Positions 41,565 to 49,452 of a DNA stretch of 64,000 nucleotides are shown here, piece after piece. The notes beneath the pieces were generated by a model that had not been told where the DNA came from, did no database searches, and saw only the letters and a list, made by a program, of their open reading frames with translations. The translations under genes were made by a program, and so were the position numbers. The stretch covers positions 2,849,001-2,913,000 of the forward strand of contig NZ_QUQO01000001.1 in assembly GCF_003399445.1 (NCBI RefSeq), written 5' to 3'. Within the stretch, counting starts at the first letter, position 1. Each line of letters opens with the position of its first letter. This DNA is from Parvularcula marina (lineage in GTDB: Bacteria; Pseudomonadota; Alphaproteobacteria; Caulobacterales; Parvularculaceae).

Positions 41565-42337
41565 GCAGCAATCTGACCCCGCAAGAGAGCGAACGCCTGG
41601 CCACCCTTTACCGGGCGAGCGTTGAGAAGATGAAGGAAGTCGTCCGTGAACATAAGATCACGGAAGACGAATTGCATATTGCCGGCGATTATCTGAACCG
41701 CCTTGGGGCAGCCGGGTTCTCGCGCAGTCTGGTTGATATGGCGCTGGCCCTGACCAGCGCGGAAGTGACCAAGCCTGCGGGCGGCACGCGCGGCAATCTG
41801 GAAGGGCCGCTTCATCGTCATGGCCATATCCTCCGTGCTGACGGCAGATTGCTCGACCGGCCGCTTAAAGATGGGGAGACCCGTCTCTTGCTGTCAGGGC
41901 GCGTGCTCAATGCACAGACAGGTGGACCCATTGATGGCACGGCAATTGATATGTGGCAGACGGACGGTCATGGCATATATGACCGTGAAGGCGATGAGCT
42001 GCGCGGTATCGTGCCGACGGATGATCAGGGACGGTATAGCATTGAGACCGTCCTGCCGCGCTTTTACTCAGAGCATGACAATGATCCGATCGGCGAACTG
42101 CTTCAGGCGATGGGGCGGCCGAACTGCCGGGCCGGGCATATCCATGTCAAAGTGCTGGAGAATGGCGAGGAACGCCTGACCACCCAGCTCTTCATTGAAG
42201 GATCGGAATATCTCGACAGTGACTATGTCGAGGGGGCGGTGAGTGATGATCTCATCCTATCCGTGACGCAGACGGATGATCCGAGAACAGTCAAAGCCAG
42301 TTTCGATTTCCGGATATTGCCGGGAGGCCAGAATTGA
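41561..42337 (+). CDS. Intradiol ring-cleavage dioxygenase (catechol/hydroxyquinol 1,2-dioxygenase family)
   Basis: 258 residues. The N-terminal helical dimerisation region is shorter than usual. The catalytic barrel reads LLSGRVLNAQTGGPIDGTAI, DMWQTDGHGIYD (Tyr ligand), TVLPRFYSEHDNDPIGELLQ (second Tyr), and NCRAGHIHVKVLENG (His-x-His), giving all four Fe(III) ligands. It opens a catechol-type ring between the hydroxyls to a muconate. ATGA overlap with the dehydrogenase gene. It is the ring-fission step expected after the Rieske and retro-aldol steps. Confidence 0.93.
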   Translation: MSSNLTPQESERLATLYRASVEKMKEVVREHKITEDELHIAGDYLNRLGAAGFSRSLVDMALALTSAEVTKPAGGTRGNLEGPLHRHGHILRADGRLLDRPLKDGETRLLLSGRVLNAQTGGPIDGTAIDMWQTDGHGIYDREGDELRGIVPTDDQGRYSIETVLPRFYSEHDNDPIGELLQAMGRPNCRAGHIHVKVLENGEERLTTQLFIEGSEYLDSDYVEGAVSDDLILSVTQTDDPRTVKASFDFRILPGGQN

Positions 42338-43191
42338 CCACTCGTCCCTCCATCCGTGCCCTTCTTTCGGCCCCCGGTTGCACTGTGCTGCCGGGGGCAG
42401 CCGAAGTGCTGAGTGCACGGATCATGGAAGAGCAGGGATTTGAGGCCGTCTATGCCGGCGGTAATGCCATCGGGCTTGCGCATGGCAAGGCCCAGCCTTT
42501 TGTCTCAGCCGTAGAAACGGCGGATACCATATCGCGGATCGTACGGGCGACCGGCTGCGCGGTGCTGGCCGATGTAGGCGCCGGATTTGGTGAAGGGGCT
42601 CATCTCGATCAGGCGATCCGCGAGATCGAGGCGGCAGGTGCGGGCGGCATCCATATTGATGACCAGCCCTATCCGAAACCGGTGGGATATCACCGGGGTG
42701 AAGGGCGCCTTGAGACGCTGGATATTGTCCGTAGCCGGTTTGAAGTGGCGTGCAAAGCGCGGCGGGACAGCGACACGCTCCTCATTGCGCGTACCGATGC
42801 GCTGCGGGTGACAGGAGACATTGATGAGGTCGTCACGCGCGGCCGGGCGCTTCAGTCGGCTGGCGCGGAGGCGCTGATCGTTCTTGATCTTGATCCGGCG
42901 CAGGCGGGGAGGGTCCGGGAGGCCTTGCCGGACCTGCCGCTGATCTGGATTGGCGGGGTGAAGGCCCCGGTTCCCAGCCAAGATGATCTGCATAAGGCCG
43001 GATTTGACATGGCGCTGTTCCCCTTCCTCACGGTCGCGGCGATGGCGTCAGCGGTCACTGAATTATGGGGCATGTTCGCCGAAACCGGCAGGGTCAGCGT
43101 CGATGAAGCAAAGCTCCCGGACATGCTGAAACTGGCGGGCCGGATTTCTGGTCTGCCAAGAGCATTTCAGATTGATGAGGAGGCAGTGTGA
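42334..43191 (+). CDS. Isocitrate lyase/PEP-mutase-superfamily lyase
   Basis: 285 residues, TTG start behind GGGAGG. PGAAEVLSARIMEEQGFEAV, VYAGGNAIGLA, CAVLADVGAGFGEG (metal Asp), GIHIDDQPYPKP and LIARTDALRV follow the (2-methyl)isocitrate lyase/PEP mutase fold. The KKCGH catalytic loop of isocitrate lyases is replaced by PKPVGYHRG, so it is not a standard ICL. A carboxy-lyase, hydrolase or oxaloacetase role on a ring-cleavage product is conceivable. ATGA-like coupling to both neighbours. Confidence 0.85.
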   Translation: MTTRPSIRALLSAPGCTVLPGAAEVLSARIMEEQGFEAVYAGGNAIGLAHGKAQPFVSAVETADTISRIVRATGCAVLADVGAGFGEGAHLDQAIREIEAAGAGGIHIDDQPYPKPVGYHRGEGRLETLDIVRSRFEVACKARRDSDTLLIARTDALRVTGDIDEVVTRGRALQSAGAEALIVLDLDPAQAGRVREALPDLPLIWIGGVKAPVPSQDDLHKAGFDMALFPFLTVAAMASAVTELWGMFAETGRVSVDEAKLPDMLKLAGRISGLPRAFQIDEEAV

Positions 43192-44756
43192 CCCGGCCAG
43201 AAGCCAAGACCCTCGCAGGCGTCGTGTCCGAATATGCAGCGATCACCCCCACGGCGCCCGCCATTTTCGGTGAGCATCGTGTGCTGAGCTATCGTGAGCT
43301 GGATGAGGAGGCCGCAGACGTCGCGCTCGCTCTTGCGGCCAGCGGTATTCAAGAGGGTGACAGACTGGCGCTCTTGATGGGGAATGACCCTGAATGGGTC
43401 GTGATCGCGATTGCGGCGAGCCGGATCGGTGCCGTCCTCTGCCCCCTGAATACATGGTACAAGAAGGCTGAGCTGGCCTGGACCCTGCGGCACAGCAAGG
43501 CAAAGTTCCTGATCTCCGTCCCGAATTTTCTGAAAACCGACTATGTCGGCCTCTTCGCTGAACTGCGCGAGGAGGGCGATCTGCCAGAGCTGGTTTTTAC
43601 GAGTGACGCGCCGGGCTGGGCGACATCATGGCGAGATTTCATCGCGCGGGCAGCGGGACAACGCCCCGCACAAGAGGCAGCATCGCCCGACACTGCTGCA
43701 TTTGTTCTTTATACCTCCGGCAGCACGGCGGATCCCAAAGGCGTCCTTCTCAATCACCGCGGGGTTGTTGAGAATGGCTGGGAGATGGGCGCGCGGCGCG
43801 GGATCAATGCCGAAGACCGGGTCTGGCTTGGCTCTCCGCTTTTCTATGGCCTTGGGGCGACCAATGCGTTGCCGTCAACATTCACGCATGGTGCGTCGCT
43901 GGTTCTGCAGGGGCATTTCGAAGCCGGCCGCGCAATCGAAACCATTGCGAAAACCGAAGCGACCGTCTTTTACGGCACCGGCAACATGACGCGCGGGATG
44001 CTCGACCACCCCGATTTCACGAAAGCAAAAGTCGGCTCACTGAGCAAAGGGAATGCAGGAACGGTGGCCGAGTATAAACGCCTGACCCTGATCGAGATGG
44101 GGATCACCGGCGCGGTCCCGGCCTATGGCCTTACCGAGAGCTACGGCAATGCGACAGTTGGCGAAGTCGACGATCCTCTTGAGGCCAAGCTGAATACCAG
44201 CGGGCGTCCGCTGCCCGGCATGGAATTGCTGATCGTGGATCCGGCGAGCTTTGAGCCGTTGGCACAAGGAGAGACGGGGCTCGTCCTCCTGCGGGGACAT
44301 ACGACGCCGGGTTATCTCGACAATCCGGTGGAGACAGCCAAGGCGCTCCGGCAGGATGGCTATTTCGATACAGGCGATCTGGGTTCGCTGGATGCGGATG
44401 GCCGGTTTATCTTCCATTCGCGGCTCAAGGAAGTGATCAAGAGCGGCGGCATCAATGTCTCGCCCGTTGAGGTCGAGCAGCTTATCGCTCAGCATCCGGA
44501 TGTCCGGGACGCGTATGTCGTGGGTGTTGGTGACCCGGTGCGCGGTGAACTGATTGTCGCTTTTGTGGATGTGCTGGGCCAGGTCGGCGAAAATGACATA
44601 AAAGCCTATGTCAAGGAACGCGCGGCCAGTTTCAAAGTGCCCCATCATGTCATGTTCCGTGAAGAGAGAGAATTGCCAAGGCTGGCCAGTGGGAAAGTGG
44701 CAAAGCACAAGCTGGCAGAGGAAGCGCGGACCTTGTTGAGCGGGAGTTGGGCATGA
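43188..44756 (+). CDS. Acyl-CoA ligase (AMP-forming)
   Basis: 522 residues, GTG start inside the previous stop. FVLYTSGSTADPKGVLLNHR is the adenylate P-loop, PAYGLTESYGNATVGEV the second motif, YFDTGDLGSLDADGRFIFHS and RLKEVIKSGGINVSPVEVEQ the hinge, LASGKVAKHKL the C-terminal lysine. It activates a carboxylic acid to its CoA ester. In the ipf comparison this is the IpfF role: preparing an aryl-alkanoyl-CoA for ring dioxygenation. Confidence 0.92.
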   Translation: MTRPEAKTLAGVVSEYAAITPTAPAIFGEHRVLSYRELDEEAADVALALAASGIQEGDRLALLMGNDPEWVVIAIAASRIGAVLCPLNTWYKKAELAWTLRHSKAKFLISVPNFLKTDYVGLFAELREEGDLPELVFTSDAPGWATSWRDFIARAAGQRPAQEAASPDTAAFVLYTSGSTADPKGVLLNHRGVVENGWEMGARRGINAEDRVWLGSPLFYGLGATNALPSTFTHGASLVLQGHFEAGRAIETIAKTEATVFYGTGNMTRGMLDHPDFTKAKVGSLSKGNAGTVAEYKRLTLIEMGITGAVPAYGLTESYGNATVGEVDDPLEAKLNTSGRPLPGMELLIVDPASFEPLAQGETGLVLLRGHTTPGYLDNPVETAKALRQDGYFDTGDLGSLDADGRFIFHSRLKEVIKSGGINVSPVEVEQLIAQHPDVRDAYVVGVGDPVRGELIVAFVDVLGQVGENDIKAYVKERAASFKVPHHVMFREERELPRLASGKVAKHKLAEEARTLLSGSWA

Positions 44757-45931
44757 CAATTTCCGGCGCCGCCAGCATTATCGGCATCGGGGCCAGCGAT
44801 TTTGAGCGGCGCCCCGAACGCTCCGTGCTGACATTGGCGTCGACGGCGCTTCATGCGGCTTTGGATGATGCCGGGCTGGAAAAAGAAGCGATCGATGGCC
44901 TGATCGTCCAAGTGGGTTCCCCTCGAGGCCCGGATTACGATGCGGTCGCGGCGACATTCGGCCTTTCACCTACATTCTGTTCACAGACATGGTCGCATGG
45001 CCGTTTTGCCGCGACCGTGCTGATCCAGGCGGCCATGGCCGTGGCCACAGGCATGGCGAGCCGTGTTGCCTGTCTCATGGCCATGAAGAACTCCGATATC
45101 GGACGGATCGGAGAAACCAATAACCCATTCTATAATGAGCAGTTCCGCGAAGGCGGCGGGCCGCATGGCGAGGAGGGGCATATCGGCATGGTCTCGCCAA
45201 TCGCTGGCGCCGCGCTTGGCTTTGACCGCTATCTTTGCCGATATGGTCAGGCGCGCGAGAAACTATCCGCCGTGCCGATGACCTTCAGGGCGCATGCGGC
45301 GATGACGGATGATGCCGTGATGAAAAAGCCGATGACGCTGGCTGATTACGAAGCGGCCCGCCCGATCATTGATCCACTTCGGCTGCTCGATTGCTCACTT
45401 GTCGGGGATGGGGCGGTGTGCGCCATTGTTGGAGGACGGGATGAAAGCAAGGCATCCCGCAAACCGGTCACGCTGACTGGTCTTCAGGGCATTGAGGCAG
45501 GACGGGAGAGCTTCATCTTTGCGCCTCGCGGCCTCGGGGTCTCGCAGCAATCGGACAATCGCCGCAGCCTGACGGAGACCCGCACACGGAAGGTCTACCA
45601 GATGGCCGGGACCAATCCGGAGGGGATCGATGTGCTCGGTGTCTATGATTCATTCTCTCCGCTTGCGGTTTATGCGTTTGAGGAATTCGGGTTCTGTGCG
45701 GCAGGGGAGGGGCTGGATTTTATTCAGGCGGGCCGCATTGGGCTGAACAGCGCATTGCCGACCAATACCAGTGGCGGGCAATTGTCTCAGGCCCAGCTCA
45801 ATGGCTGGGGGCAGATCCGCGAACTGGTCACCCAGCTTCGGGGAGAGGCGGGGCCGCGGCAGGTCTCGGGCGCCAAACGTGCCATGTGGGCCAGCGTCGG
45901 CGGGGACGCGCTTATTCTGGAGGCGGATTAG
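44753..45931 (+). CDS. SCPx/Ltp-type thiolase-like protein (probable retro-aldolase subunit)
   Basis: 392 residues from ATG 44753, overlapping the ligase stop. Thiolase fold of the lipid-transfer subfamily: SIIGIGASDFERRPERS, VYDSFSPLAVYAFEEFGFCA and NTSGGQLSQAQLNGWGQIRE. The canonical GHP of condensing thiolases is missing, as in Ltp2/IpfD proteins that perform retro-aldol cleavage. Such proteins work as a complex with a DUF35 subunit, which is the very next gene. It would release a short acyl-CoA and leave a diol that re-aromatises. Confidence 0.88.
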   Translation: MTISGAASIIGIGASDFERRPERSVLTLASTALHAALDDAGLEKEAIDGLIVQVGSPRGPDYDAVAATFGLSPTFCSQTWSHGRFAATVLIQAAMAVATGMASRVACLMAMKNSDIGRIGETNNPFYNEQFREGGGPHGEEGHIGMVSPIAGAALGFDRYLCRYGQAREKLSAVPMTFRAHAAMTDDAVMKKPMTLADYEAARPIIDPLRLLDCSLVGDGAVCAIVGGRDESKASRKPVTLTGLQGIEAGRESFIFAPRGLGVSQQSDNRRSLTETRTRKVYQMAGTNPEGIDVLGVYDSFSPLAVYAFEEFGFCAAGEGLDFIQAGRIGLNSALPTNTSGGQLSQAQLNGWGQIRELVTQLRGEAGPRQVSGAKRAMWASVGGDALILEAD

Positions 45932-45932
45932 C

Positions 45933-46337
45933 ATGACGGATACGCTTTCGCCCCTGATCAATGATCTCAATCGCCCCTATTGGGAAGCGGCACGGCAAGG
46001 TGAGCTGTGCCTGCCGCATTGTGTTGATACCGGCCGGGCGTTCTGGCCGCCGAGCCCGGCCAGTCCGTATCCGAACGGCAGACAAGTGGAGTGGCGTCCC
46101 ATCACGCCGCGCGGCACAGTATCGGGCGCCTGTACCTACAGGCGGGTCTATCTGGCTGAAATCGAAGAACACGTTCCCTACGGCATTGTGCTGGTGGAAG
46201 TGGAACCGGCGGTCCGTCTTCAGGCCTTTGTGCCGCAAGGCGGGGAGATCGCTGCGGGGGAGGCCGTACAGCTTTCTTTCGAGCCAGTCTTCGGAGAAGA
46301 GTTCCCTGTACTGACCGCAAAGAGGGAGGCCGTATGA
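45933..46337 (+). CDS. DUF35 OB-fold/zinc-ribbon protein, partner of the thiolase
   Basis: 134 residues from ATG 45933 behind GGAGG. N-terminal LNRPYWEAARQGELCLPHC is the rubredoxin-like ribbon half, here with only CLPHC as cysteines. The C-terminal OB fold has GTVSGACTYRRVY and VPYGIVLVEVEPAVRLQA. DUF35 subunits (ChsH2 tail, IpfE) are required by Ltp2/IpfD thiolases for substrate loading. Adjacent order thiolase-DUF35 is diagnostic. Confidence 0.88.
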   Translation: MTDTLSPLINDLNRPYWEAARQGELCLPHCVDTGRAFWPPSPASPYPNGRQVEWRPITPRGTVSGACTYRRVYLAEIEEHVPYGIVLVEVEPAVRLQAFVPQGGEIAAGEAVQLSFEPVFGEEFPVLTAKREAV

Positions 46338-47176
46338 GCACTCCCTGGGATGACTGGATCGGTAAGACAGAGCGTCGTGAGGAGCAACTGGACCCGGCAC
46401 GGGCCCGGGCGCTTCAGGCGGCGATGGGGCATGAGCCGAACCTTGAGGCGGGGGATCCGTTACCGCCGCTCTTTCACTGGATTTATTTCTGGGAACCCAC
46501 GCAGCCTGAGCAGACCGGTGCTGATGGCCATCCAAAACGCGGCCTGTTCCTGCCGCCCATTCCCGCGCCGCGCCGGATGTGGGCGAGCGGGAAAATCCGG
46601 TTTCACGCGGAGCTCCTCCTCGGGGAGATAGTCCAGAAGCAATCGACGATTGAGGTAATAAAGCAAAAGCAGGGCCGAACGGGACCGCTGACTTTCGTCA
46701 CGGTCAGGCATGTGCTGACAATTGAGGACATGCCGGTTCTTGAGGAAGATCAGGTGATTGTTTACCGCGAAGCCGGGGCTGCAGGCCCCGACAAGCGTGA
46801 AGAAGTGCCGCTTCCCGAGACGGATTTCATGCGGCAAATCGATCCGGATACGGTGTTGCTGTTCCGCTACTCCGCCCTGACACTCAACAGTCACCGCATT
46901 CATTATGACCGGCCCTATGCGATGGTTGAAGAAGGGTATGAAGGTCTCGTCGTTCACGGACCATTGCAGGCAACGTTGCTGGCAGACCTTGTCTCCAGAC
47001 ATGTCAGCTCGCCGCTGGAGGCGTTCGAATTCAAAGGGGTTGCCCCGGCCTTTGACGGCAGGCCGCTGACACTGAATGGCTATGAGCGGGACGGCAATGT
47101 CGATCTGGTGGCTCAACAGTCCGGACACGCAACAATGACAGCCAAAGCGACCCCGATACGGCGGCTCGCCCAATGA
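46334..47176 (+). CDS. MaoC/HTD2-like hydratase (mesaconyl-C4-CoA hydratase-like)
   Basis: 280 residues, ATGA overlap with DUF35. N-terminal FAS1-like half (PLPPLFHWIYFWEPTQPEQT, LFLPPIPAPRRMWASGKIRF) and C-terminal hot-dog half with LTLNSHRIHYDRPYAMVEEG, Tyr and His of the R-specific hydratase site, and VVHGPLQATLLADLV. The layout matches itaconyl/mesaconyl-CoA hydratases. It hydrates an enoyl-CoA formed after side-chain or ring degradation. Confidence 0.88.
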   Translation: MSTPWDDWIGKTERREEQLDPARARALQAAMGHEPNLEAGDPLPPLFHWIYFWEPTQPEQTGADGHPKRGLFLPPIPAPRRMWASGKIRFHAELLLGEIVQKQSTIEVIKQKQGRTGPLTFVTVRHVLTIEDMPVLEEDQVIVYREAGAAGPDKREEVPLPETDFMRQIDPDTVLLFRYSALTLNSHRIHYDRPYAMVEEGYEGLVVHGPLQATLLADLVSRHVSSPLEAFEFKGVAPAFDGRPLTLNGYERDGNVDLVAQQSGHATMTAKATPIRRLAQ

Positions 47177-47215
47177 TCAAGACAAGAACAGAAATGGCAT
47201 GAAGGAGGTTCGACC

Positions 47216-48184
47216 ATGAAAGCTCAGGAGAAAGCGACCGAATCGCTTCGCCATCCGCCCTTGCGTGAATCGACCGCGCTTCTGGAAAATGATGGCCGGG
47301 TGCTCGATCAGTTGCACAAGGATTTCTACGTATACCTGCAGAATGCGCTGCCACTCGATGCGGTGAAGAAGCTGAAGCAGGAATTCCTCGATGTTCTGAT
47401 CGGGATGGGTTATGTTGATCCGGGAGCGGTGGAACCTGTCTGGAACGGCAAGGATCTCACTGATTTCCCGGTCAAGGTTGAAAAACTGCATGACCGCCGG
47501 GTCTGGATTCCCTTTGTCGAGGACAAGGGCGTCTATGATGTGTTCCGGCGAATTCTAGGGGCGGAGCCTTTCTGGCTGCCGATTGTTGAATACCGCGTGA
47601 CGCCGCCGGCGACGGCCCTGCCGCAGGACCCCTATATCGGCCGGCATCAGGACGGCTTCTATAATGGTGATCTTGACTGCTATACCTGCTGGGTGCCGTT
47701 GATGGAGATCGGTGCCAAGGAAGGGGGGCTCGCCATGGCATCGACTTTGCGGCCCGAGAGCTATCTTCACGATACGAATGATCCGCCGCAATATATGATT
47801 CCCTCGGGAGCGATCCCGGAAGATGCTTGGCATCGCAGTCACTATCATGAAGGTGACCTTGTGATGTTCAATCGCTGGATACCGCATAGCGGTCTGCCCA
47901 ATCTGTCTGACCGGTTCAGGCTCTCCATGGATGTGCGCGTCATGCCCGTGGATGGTGAATTGCCGATCTGGGGCAAGGTACTGGAGTTCACCCCGGACCT
48001 GATCCGTGTCGAGAATCACGACGGACGCGAGGTGACCCTGACGATTGATGCGGAGACATATTGCCGGTGGACAGCCGGCAGACGCATGCCGACGGAGGAA
48101 CTGATCTCGCTCATCCCGCCGGGAGATTACGTTCTGGCCTTCCATGAGGATGGCCGCGCCCTGATGCTGCGACCACCCCGCTAG
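47216..48184 (+). CDS. Phytanoyl-CoA dioxygenase-family (PhyH) oxygenase
   Basis: 322 residues; AAGGAGG lies before the ATG. The Fe(II)/2-oxoglutarate facial triad is readable: GRHQDGFYNGD (His-x-Asp), and WHRSHYHEGDLVMFNRWIPH with the distal His, then SDRFRLSMDVRVMP with the 2-oxoglutarate Arg. It hydroxylates an alkyl carbon, probably on the acyl-CoA chain. It closes the overlapping part of the operon, 39 bases after the MaoC gene. Confidence 0.88.
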   Translation: MKAQEKATESLRHPPLRESTALLENDGRVLDQLHKDFYVYLQNALPLDAVKKLKQEFLDVLIGMGYVDPGAVEPVWNGKDLTDFPVKVEKLHDRRVWIPFVEDKGVYDVFRRILGAEPFWLPIVEYRVTPPATALPQDPYIGRHQDGFYNGDLDCYTCWVPLMEIGAKEGGLAMASTLRPESYLHDTNDPPQYMIPSGAIPEDAWHRSHYHEGDLVMFNRWIPHSGLPNLSDRFRLSMDVRVMPVDGELPIWGKVLEFTPDLIRVENHDGREVTLTIDAETYCRWTAGRRMPTEELISLIPPGDYVLAFHEDGRALMLRPPR

Positions 48185-48201
48185 CCGGCATCGTCTATGC
48201 G

Positions 48202-48236
48202 AACTGTTGGCGCCGCTGCATCGCGGAGCAACAGTT
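48202..48236. repeat. Inverted repeat upstream of the acyl-CoA dehydrogenase
   Basis: AACTGTTG (48202-48209) and CAACAGTT (48229-48236) around a GC-rich loop that holds a small hairpin. The TGTTG/CAACA core also occurs in the IclR palindrome at 55183, so a common regulator is possible. It could equally be a terminator-like stem for the PhyH gene. Confidence 0.45.
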
Positions 48237-48276
48237 GCGTGTAGACTGCTCCTGTTTTGAAGACCGGAAAATATCG

Positions 48277-49452
48277 ATGACACCCCTTTCGACCGCCCAG
48301 CAGGCCGATGAGCTTGAGGATATCCGACGCTCCGTTGCGAGCCTTTGTGCGTCTTTCCCGCCGGAATACTGGCGGGAGGCCGACCGGAACCGCGCCTATC
48401 CGACGGAATTTGTTACCGCACTGACGGAATCAGGTTTCCTTGCCGCGCTCATCCCCGAAGAATATGGCGGCAGCGGCCTCAACCTGACGGCAGCGGCGGT
48501 CATCATGGAGGAAATCCAGGCGAATGGCTGCAATGGCGCGGCGGCGCATGCGCAGATGTATGTGATGAACACCATCCTGCGTCACGGCAATGAAGAGCAG
48601 AAGCAGCGTTATCTGCCTTCCATCGCCTCCGGTGAATTGCGCCTACAGGCTTTTGGCGTGACGGAGCCGAGCGCCGGGACGGATACGCTGAACATCCGCA
48701 CCACCGCCACCCGCGACGGCGATCGCTATGTGGTCAACGGCCAGAAAATCTGGACTTCGCGTGCGGAGCATTCGGACCTGATGGTGCTCCTGGCACGGAC
48801 CACACCGAAGGAACAGGTCCAGAAACGCTCAGAGGGACTTTCGCTCTTCCTCGTCGACATGCGCGAAGCGGTGAATAATGGCCTGACCATCAATCCGATC
48901 CGGACAATGATGAATCACAATACGACGGAGGTCTATTTCGACAATCTTGCCGTCCCGGCCGATAACCTGATCGGGGAAGAGGGCAAGGGTTTCCGCTATA
49001 TCCTGTCCGGCATGAATGCCGAGCGGATCCTGATTGGGGCGGAATGTATCGGGGATGCCAAATGGTTCATCAACAAGGCGTCCGGCTATGCCAATGAGCG
49101 CGAGCTATTCGGCCGTCCGATCGGCCAGAATCAGGGCGTGCAGTTTCCGATCGCCAGGGCCTATGCGCAGATGCGTGCCGCTGAGCTGATGGTCTATGAG
49201 GCCGCCGGCCGGTATGAAGAGGGCGGCAATGTCGGGGCAGAGGCCAATATGGCGAAAATGCTGGCCGCCGATGCCTCTTGGGCAGCGGCGGACATGTGTG
49301 TACAGACCTTTGGTGGGTTCGGGTTTGCCGAAGAATATGATGTGGAACGGAAATTCCGCGAAGCGCGCCTTTATCAGGTCGCACCGATCTCCACCAATAT
49401 GATCCTGTCTTATCTGTCAGAGCACGTATTGGGCCTGCCGCGTTCTTATTGA
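48277..49452 (+). CDS. Acyl-CoA dehydrogenase
   Basis: 391 residues from ATG 48277. LIPEEYGGSGLNLTAAAVIM, LQAFGVTEPSAGTDTLNIRT, YVVNGQKIWTSRAEHSDLMV and GGFGFAEEYDVERKFREARL are classical. The usual catalytic Glu after the last helix (IYEGT in MCAD) is replaced by QVAPIST, so the base may sit elsewhere (as in LCAD/IVD) or be lost. FAD-dependent acyl-CoA oxidation. Confidence 0.92.
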   Translation: MTPLSTAQQADELEDIRRSVASLCASFPPEYWREADRNRAYPTEFVTALTESGFLAALIPEEYGGSGLNLTAAAVIMEEIQANGCNGAAAHAQMYVMNTILRHGNEEQKQRYLPSIASGELRLQAFGVTEPSAGTDTLNIRTTATRDGDRYVVNGQKIWTSRAEHSDLMVLLARTTPKEQVQKRSEGLSLFLVDMREAVNNGLTINPIRTMMNHNTTEVYFDNLAVPADNLIGEEGKGFRYILSGMNAERILIGAECIGDAKWFINKASGYANERELFGRPIGQNQGVQFPIARAYAQMRAAELMVYEAAGRYEEGGNVGAEANMAKMLAADASWAAADMCVQTFGGFGFAEEYDVERKFREARLYQVAPISTNMILSYLSEHVLGLPRSY

